DNA from: Nocardioides carbamazepini
Lineage (GTDB): Bacteria; Actinomycetota; Actinomycetes; Propionibacteriales; Nocardioidaceae
Reading direction: 5' to 3'
Assembly: GCF_024614185.1 (NCBI RefSeq)
Contig: NZ_JAHTLF010000018.1
Span: 78,951-142,950 of the forward strand
DNA length: 64,000 nt
The notes beneath the pieces were generated by a model that saw only the letters and a program-made list of their open reading frames with translations, had not been told where the DNA came from and searched no databases. Both the position numbers and the translations under genes were made by a program. Numbering within the stretch: position 1 is the first letter of the stretch; each line of letters begins with the position of its first letter. Shown in pieces: positions 59,224 to 64,000 of the stretch.

Positions 59224-60837
59224 TCAGTAGACCGTGATCCGCAGCGCCCGCATCTTGGCGTAGAGGGTGGTCCGCGAGATCCCCAGCGCCTGGGCGGCCT
59301 TGACCTTGTTGCCGTCGTGCTCGCGCAGCGCCTCCACGATGACGGTGCGCTCGGCGCGGTCGATCGGGGCCAGGCGGCGGGACGGCTCCTGGGTCCGGTA
59401 GGCCTCGGGGAGCACGTCGAGGACGACGGCTCCGGTGCGTTGGTGGCGTACGACGTGCTCGACCACGGCACGCAGCTCGCGCAGGTTGCCCGGCCACGGC
59501 TGGGAGGAGAGGGCGCCGAGGGCGCCGGGCGTGAAGTGGAGGGACGGGTCTGCGCCGAGCTCGACTAGCATGGCGCGGACCAGCTCGGGGATCTCGTGGG
59601 GCCGGCCGGAGAGCGGGGTGAGCAGCCGCCGCTCGGTGCACTCGCCGGCCAGGGCCGCGGCGCGACCGGTGAGACCGTCGACGGGGCCGCTCACCAGGAC
59701 CAGGCGCGGCGCCCGGCGCTCGGCCAGGTGGGAGGCGACGAGGTCGAGGAGGTCGTCGGGGAGCAGGTCGACGCCGTCGACGCACACCGAGCCCTGGCCG
59801 GCCCGCACGAGGGCGGCGAAGTTGCGGGCCCAGGCGTCGGAGCCGTCGAGCAGCGCGGACGCCGCGCTCAGGACGGCGACCGGCTGGAGGTCGGCGAGCC
59901 GCCGGGCCTCGGTCGAGCGACCGGAGCCCGGCGGGCCGGAGACCAGCAGGGGCGCGTGCGTGGCGCCCGCCTCCGCGACCGGGCGGGGTCGCCGGGGCTC
60001 GCGGTGGGGCTCGACGTGGAGGAGCGCGCCGCCGCGGGCGCCGCCGACGCGCGCCGCCTCGACCCGGACCTCCAGCCCGGACTCGAGGGTCAGGTCGATC
60101 GACGCCTCGTCGCGGACGTCCGAGGCCAGCATCCGCAGCAGCGCCACGTCGGTCGAGCCGAGCAGGTCCGCGGCGGCCTGGTTGGACATCAGCAGGTCGT
60201 TGCCGATCGCGACCACCGCCCGCCGCCGGCTGGCGGCGGCCTGGAAGGCGGCGAGCAGCTGCTTCTCGGAGACCCGGCTCCCGTCCAGCAGCCGCTGCTC
60301 GATGTCCGCCACGGCGCGGGCCACGAGGGGCGGCAGGAGCGGGCTGGCCTCCTCCATCAGCGCCGTGATGTCGAGGACGCCCTCGATCCTGCGGGTCGTG
60401 GGGTGGAAGATCGGGTGGCCGTAGCAGCTGAACCGGCGCAGGGCCACGGCGAAGTGCTCGCGGCCGTTGACCGAGATGCTGGTCCGCGTCTCCAGGACCG
60501 TGCCGAGCGCATTGGTCCCGACCGCCTCCTCCAGGAGTGAGGCGCCGACGTCCAGGCCGAGATTGTCGAAGGCGCGGCGGGCTCCCGTGTCACCGCACCA
60601 GCGCTGCGCGATCCGACCGTCGCGGTCGACGAGGAGGGTGCCGAACATGGTGCCCTCGAGCTGCTCGTTGAGCTCGTCGAGCACCGGGGACGCCGCCATC
60701 TGCAGGGGAGTCGTGTGGTCGACGTCGCCGTACGTCAGGTGGTCCAGCGCCGAGCCCGGGGTCAGCCCGGCGAGCTCGGCGCGTCGCCAGGACTTCGCGA
60801 TCGGGTCGCGGAGGTCGTCGTGTGTCTCCGTCGTCAC
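59224..60837 (-). CDS. GAF/Fis regulator (AcoR/MimR-like) of alcohol dehydrogenase
   Basis: 537 residues from a GTG with GGGAGAG upstream (an ATG at 60861 is the alternative). N-terminal GAF domain (60-200; GTLLVDRDGRIAQRWCGDTG, EEAVGTNALGTVLETR), a degenerate AAA domain with loop SGPPGSGRSTEARRL where the P-loop Lys is Arg, and a C-terminal Fis-type HTH (GNKVKAAQALGISRTTLYAK). The sigma-54 contact motif GAFTGA is absent, as expected where sigma-54 is missing. Divergent from the NDMA-type alcohol dehydrogenase, which it likely activates through the dyad at 60905. Confidence 0.85.
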   Translation of the reverse strand: MTTETHDDLRDPIAKSWRRAELAGLTPGSALDHLTYGDVDHTTPLQMAASPVLDELNEQLEGTMFGTLLVDRDGRIAQRWCGDTGARRAFDNLGLDVGASLLEEAVGTNALGTVLETRTSISVNGREHFAVALRRFSCYGHPIFHPTTRRIEGVLDITALMEEASPLLPPLVARAVADIEQRLLDGSRVSEKQLLAAFQAAASRRRAVVAIGNDLLMSNQAAADLLGSTDVALLRMLASDVRDEASIDLTLESGLEVRVEAARVGGARGGALLHVEPHREPRRPRPVAEAGATHAPLLVSGPPGSGRSTEARRLADLQPVAVLSAASALLDGSDAWARNFAALVRAGQGSVCVDGVDLLPDDLLDLVASHLAERRAPRLVLVSGPVDGLTGRAAALAGECTERRLLTPLSGRPHEIPELVRAMLVELGADPSLHFTPGALGALSSQPWPGNLRELRAVVEHVVRHQRTGAVVLDVLPEAYRTQEPSRRLAPIDRAERTVIVEALREHDGNKVKAAQALGISRTTLYAKMRALRITVY

Positions 60838-60904
60838 GCGTCTCTCCCTGGGTCGGCTCATCGTGGCGGCCGTCACAGTATGCGAACCAGGGTTGGGAGG
60901 CGGT

Positions 60905-60921
60905 TGTCCAGTTTCTGAACA
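60905..60921. promoter_or_regulatory. TGTCCAG-N3-CTGAACA dyad upstream of alcohol dehydrogenase
   Basis: A near-symmetric site (TGTCCAG TTT CTGAACA) 73 bases upstream of the dehydrogenase start and 68 from the GAF/Fis regulator start. The same dyad recurs at 63976. Probable binding site of the Fis-type HTH. Confidence 0.65.
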
Positions 60922-60993
60922 CTCGTGCGCGGCCGGTCTTGCGAGTGTGGCGGGCATCACCCCAGCCCGTCCCGGCGAGATCAGGAGAACCTC

Positions 60994-62106
60994 ATGAAGA
61001 CCAAGGCCGCAGTCGTCTACGAGACCGGCAAGCCGATCGTGATCGAGGAGCTGACCCTCGACAAGCCCCGCGAGGGCGAGGTACTGATCCGCTACACCCA
61101 CGCCGGCCTGTGCCACTCCGACGTCCACATCGCCCACGGCGACCTGGAGGCCAGGCTGCCGATGGTCCTGGGCCACGAGGGCGCCGGCATCATCGAGGAG
61201 GTCGGCCCCGGCGTCACCCGGGTCAAGGTGGGTGACCACGTCGTGTGCTCGTTCATCCCCAACTGCGGCACCTGTCGCTACTGCGCCAACGGCCAGCAGT
61301 CGATCTGCGACATGGGCGCCACCATCCTCGACGGCTACCTGCCCGGCGAGCGCTTCCCGATCACCGGGCCGGCCGGCGACTACGGCGCGATGTGCATGCT
61401 CGGCACGTTCAGCCAGTACGGCGTGATCCACCAGAACTCCTGCGTCAAGGTGGACGACGACCTGCCGCTCGAGAAGGCCGTGCTGGTCGGCTGCGGCGTG
61501 CCCACCGGCTGGGGCGCCGCGGTCAACACCGCGGAGGTCAAGGCCGGCCAGACCGTCGTCATCATGGGCATCGGCGGCATCGGCATCAACGCGGTCCAGG
61601 GTGCCGCGCTGGCCGGGGCGAAGAACGTCATCGCGATCGACCCGCTCGCCAACAAGCGCGAGAAGGCGATGGAGCTCGGCGCCACGCACGCGTTCGAGTC
61701 CGCCGAGCTCGCCATGGAGACCATCACCAACCTGACCCGCGGCCAGATGGCCGACTCCGCCATCCTCACGCCCGGCCTGATGACCTCCGAGATCGTCTCC
61801 GACGGCTTCAACGCGGTGGGCAAGGGCGGCAAGGTCGTGCTGACCGGCCTCAACAAGCTGGAGGAGACGAACATCCAGCTGCCCGGGTCCGTGCTCACCC
61901 TCTACCGCAAGGAGCTGCGCGGCAGCCTCTTCGGCGACTGCAACCCGACCGTCGACATCCCGCGGATCCTCGGCCTCTACCAGGCCGGCGACCTCAAGCT
62001 CGACGAGATCGTCACCCGCACCTACACCCTCGACCAGGTCAACGAGGGCTACGACGACCTCCTCAACGGCAAGAACATCCGCGGCGTCGTCATCCACGAG
62101 CACTGA
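60994..62106 (+). CDS. NDMA-dependent (mycofactocin-type) zinc alcohol dehydrogenase
   Basis: 370 residues from an ATG with AGGAGA. Catalytic zinc ligands in GLCHSDVH and VLGHEGAG; structural zinc Cys set CGTCRYCANGQQSIC; Rossmann motif GIGGIGINAVQG. The whole sequence matches the family that holds NAD(H) tightly and recycles it through an external acceptor (mycofactocin in vivo, NDMA in assays). It oxidises primary alcohols. First gene of an operon with MoxR and VWA genes. No mycofactocin biosynthesis genes are in the window. Confidence 0.87.
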   Translation: MKTKAAVVYETGKPIVIEELTLDKPREGEVLIRYTHAGLCHSDVHIAHGDLEARLPMVLGHEGAGIIEEVGPGVTRVKVGDHVVCSFIPNCGTCRYCANGQQSICDMGATILDGYLPGERFPITGPAGDYGAMCMLGTFSQYGVIHQNSCVKVDDDLPLEKAVLVGCGVPTGWGAAVNTAEVKAGQTVVIMGIGGIGINAVQGAALAGAKNVIAIDPLANKREKAMELGATHAFESAELAMETITNLTRGQMADSAILTPGLMTSEIVSDGFNAVGKGGKVVLTGLNKLEETNIQLPGSVLTLYRKELRGSLFGDCNPTVDIPRILGLYQAGDLKLDEIVTRTYTLDQVNEGYDDLLNGKNIRGVVIHEH

Positions 62107-63011
62107 TGACCGCTGTGCTCGCGGCGCTCGCGGTCGTCGACCGGGCGCGGGAGACCGAGCTCCTCGAGGCGGCACTGGCCAGCGGCGCCCACGTCGTCCT
62201 CGAGGGGCCTCCCGGCACCGGCAAGACCACGCTGCTGCGCCGGGTCGCGGCCGGCCGGGACCGCTCGTTCGCACTGGTCGAGGGCAACGCGGAGCTGACC
62301 CCGGCCCGGCTGGTCGGCCACTTCGACCCCGCCCTGGTGCTCAGCCGGGGCTACCAGCCGGACGTCTTCGTCGACGGCCCGCTGCTCACCGCGATGCGCG
62401 AGGGCGGGCTTCTCTACGTCGAGGAGCTCAACCGGGTGCCCGAGGAGACCCTCAACACGCTGCTCACCGTGATGTCCGAGCGGGAGATCGTCGTACCCCG
62501 GCTCGGGGCGGTGCGCGCGGCACCAGGCTTCGCGGTCGTCGCCGCCATGAACCCGTACGACGCCGTCGGCACCGCGCGGGTGTCGTCGGCGGTCTACGAC
62601 CGCACCTGCCGGATCGCGATGGGCTACCAGTCCGCCGAGGCCGAGGCGCAGATCCTCGCGCAGCGCGCGCCGGTGCCGTCCGACGGCTGGCGGGACCGGG
62701 CGGTCGCGCTGGTCCGGGCCACCCGCGAGCACCCCGAGCTGCGGGTGGGCTCGTCGGTGCGCGGCACCATCGACCTGGCCGGGATCAACCATCAGCTGGC
62801 CCGGGCCCGGGATGTGGCCGAGGACGACTGGCGCAGCGGCCTGGACGCCGCGCTGGTGGCGCTGAGCGGCCGGGTCCGGGTGGACGAGTCGTCGACCCGG
62901 CGGCCCGAGGAGGTCATCACCGATCTCTATGTCGCGCACTTCGGGCCGGACCCCGACCAGGCGACCGACGCCCCCGAGGCGGGGGAGGAGTCCCGCTCGG
63001 GGGAAGCCTGA
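62106..63011 (+). CDS. MoxR-family AAA+ ATPase, second copy
   Basis: 301 residues; its ATG shares one base with the dehydrogenase stop (TGATG). Walker A GPPGTGKTTL, Walker B LLYVEELNRVPEE, sensor AAMNPYDAVGT. It differs clearly from the MoxR at 25903 and belongs to another branch. Its VWA partner overlaps the 3' end. Linkage to the dehydrogenase suggests that the pair matures or activates that enzyme or a linked oxygenase (inference). Confidence 0.87.
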   Translation: MTAVLAALAVVDRARETELLEAALASGAHVVLEGPPGTGKTTLLRRVAAGRDRSFALVEGNAELTPARLVGHFDPALVLSRGYQPDVFVDGPLLTAMREGGLLYVEELNRVPEETLNTLLTVMSEREIVVPRLGAVRAAPGFAVVAAMNPYDAVGTARVSSAVYDRTCRIAMGYQSAEAEAQILAQRAPVPSDGWRDRAVALVRATREHPELRVGSSVRGTIDLAGINHQLARARDVAEDDWRSGLDAALVALSGRVRVDESSTRRPEEVITDLYVAHFGPDPDQATDAPEAGEESRSGEA

Positions 63012-63964
63012 GCCCGCCCCCTGCGGGGGCGGGCGGAACGCCACCGTCCCCACCGCCCGCCTCCCGGCGGGGACGCCCGGACCGGACGCACGGTCGCTCC
63101 GAGCTGGCCCGGAACCCGCGCTTCGAGGAGCTCTCGCCGGAGGTCGGCGAGCTCGACGTCGAGGCCGTGGAGGCAGCCGTCGCCGAGGATCCGGACGACG
63201 TGCTGCCGCTGCTGGCGCTGATGAGCCGGGCCACCGATCCCGCGCTCCGGGCGCGGGTGCAGGCCCTCGTGCCGCGGCTCGTGCTCGAACGCGCGCGCAG
63301 CGGACCGCACGGCCGGATCGGCGCAGGCCGGCTGCGACCGGTCCGGGCCGACCGCGGCGGTGACCTCGACCTCGACGCCTCGCTGGAGGCGGTCGCGGTG
63401 GCGCGCGGAGAGGGGCGTCCGCCGTCCCTCGACGAGCTCACGTCGTCGGTGTGGGAGCGGCCGGCGACCGCGCTGTGCCTGCTCGTCGACCGGTCCGGCT
63501 CGATGGACGGGCAGCGGTTGGCGACCGCCGCGATGGCCGCCGCGGCCTGCGCGCTGCGGGCGGCGGAGTCGGGAGGCGAGCTCGCCGTCGTCGCCTTCGA
63601 CCGCCGGGCCGAGGCGGTGGTCGTCCTCGGGACGGCGAGCCCCGCCCGTCGTACCGTCGAACGGGTGCTGGGCCTGCGCGGCCACGGCATGACCTCGCTC
63701 GACGCCGCCCTGCGCGCCGCGCGCGAACAGCTCGCCGGGGCGCGGGCGCGGCGCCGGATCACCGTGCTGCTCTCGGACTGCCGGGTGACCGACGACGTCG
63801 ATCCACTGCCCGCCGCGCGCGCGCTCGACGAGCTGTTGATCGTCGCGCCGGCGTCGGACGACGACGAGGCGCGCCGATTCGCCCGCGAGGCCGGTGCCCG
63901 GGTCGCCTCGCTCGACAGGCTCGCCGAGCTCCCCACGGTGCTCGACACCCTGCTCGCCCCCTAG
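63008..63964 (+). CDS. VWA-domain protein, partner of second MoxR
   Basis: Proposed 318 residues. The VWA domain (about residues 155-318) contains LCLLVDRSGSMDGQRL with the DxSxS metal site and SDCRVTDDVDPLPAARALDE. The first ATG/GTG/TTG in frame is GTG 63167, but the codons before it encode a natural-looking stretch (HGRSELARNPRFEELSPEVG). A CTG at 63008 that overlaps the MoxR stop as CTGA would include it. So translation probably starts at CTG by coupling; the minimal form starts at 63167. Works with MoxR as a chaperone pair. Confidence 0.75.
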   Translation: MSPPPAGAGGTPPSPPPASRRGRPDRTHGRSELARNPRFEELSPEVGELDVEAVEAAVAEDPDDVLPLLALMSRATDPALRARVQALVPRLVLERARSGPHGRIGAGRLRPVRADRGGDLDLDASLEAVAVARGEGRPPSLDELTSSVWERPATALCLLVDRSGSMDGQRLATAAMAAAACALRAAESGGELAVVAFDRRAEAVVVLGTASPARRTVERVLGLRGHGMTSLDAALRAAREQLAGARARRRITVLLSDCRVTDDVDPLPAARALDELLIVAPASDDDEARRFAREAGARVASLDRLAELPTVLDTLLAP

Positions 63965-63975
63965 GGATGGGGGAT

Positions 63976-63992
63976 TGTCCAGAACCTGAACA
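63976..63992. promoter_or_regulatory. Second TGTCCAG-N3-CTGAACA dyad
   Basis: TGTCCAG AAC CTGAACA, identical in both arms to the site at 60905, lies 12 bases after the VWA stop at the window edge. It suggests that the next gene to the right is under the same GAF/Fis regulator. Confidence 0.6.
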
Positions 63993-64000
63993 TCCCCGGG

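Noticed and set aside
59224..60837. Sigma-54-dependent activator in the strict sense
   Set aside because: The GAFTGA loop is absent and the P-loop Lys is Arg; high-GC actinobacteria are not known to use sigma-54.

Overview
This window is high-GC DNA (long runs of G/C third positions, frequent GTG starts) and reads as an actinobacterial chromosome. It is most likely from Nocardioides or a related Nocardioidaceae genus. That guess rests on class F-type sortases, an FprB-type ferredoxin reductase, an NDMA-type alcohol dehydrogenase with a GAF/Fis regulator, an ECF42 sigma with its DGPF partner, a fused isobutyryl-CoA mutase and a WXG100-like operon. It is inference; no rRNA or tRNA was recognised to settle it. 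Coding density is high and nearly every gap is under 300 bp.

Region 1 (1-25.7 kb) is a cell-surface locus with its own signalling. It opens with the 3' part of a VaFE-repeat protein that ends in a sortase domain. Next comes a tightly overlapping three-gene operon: an LPATG-anchored collagen-like protein, a prolyl-4-hydroxylase-like 2OG-Fe(II) dioxygenase and a secreted HExxHxxGxxH metalloprotease. Then follow an unusually long histidine kinase divergent from a NarL-type regulator, a glycine-rich/DUF11 secreted protein, a paralogous response regulator, a stand-alone sortase, a TPR-LuxR regulator and a 1585-residue SdrD-like protein that again ends in a sortase domain. A lipoprotein, a Tat-exported DyP peroxidase with a beta-helix lipoprotein, and a second histidine kinase of the same odd double architecture close the region. 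The collagen/hydroxylase/protease operon between sortase genes is the best candidate for an undescribed system.

Region 2 (25.9-34.6 kb) holds a MoxR ATPase/VWA pair, an XRE-MntA/HepT toxin-antitoxin pair beside a gene remnant, and a four-gene redox operon (AurF-like diiron oxygenase, FprB, TetR, Baeyer-Villiger monooxygenase) read from a TTGACA promoter overlapped by a palindrome.

Region 3 (34.6-55.3 kb) is mixed. It contains a WXG100-like operon, an aminotransferase, a KstD-like flavoprotein behind a KstR-type operator, a K+/H+ antiporter, a LytR_C protein, a HerA-like ATPase, small membrane proteins, a metal-receptor protein, a DUF480-methyltransferase fusion, a thioesterase, an MFS transporter, a two-component flavin monooxygenase with a divergent AraC regulator, and the ECF42 sigma with its DGPF protein. 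Several intergenic spaces here carry structured repeats: two arrays with a 32-bp period, a double-palindrome element, long inverted repeats and an 11-bp tandem repeat.

Region 4 (55.4-64 kb) carries icmF divergent from a MarR regulator, then a GAF/Fis activator divergent from an NDMA-dependent alcohol dehydrogenase that is co-transcribed with a second MoxR/VWA pair. The same TGTCCAG-N3-CTGAACA dyad lies upstream of the dehydrogenase and again at the right edge of the window.
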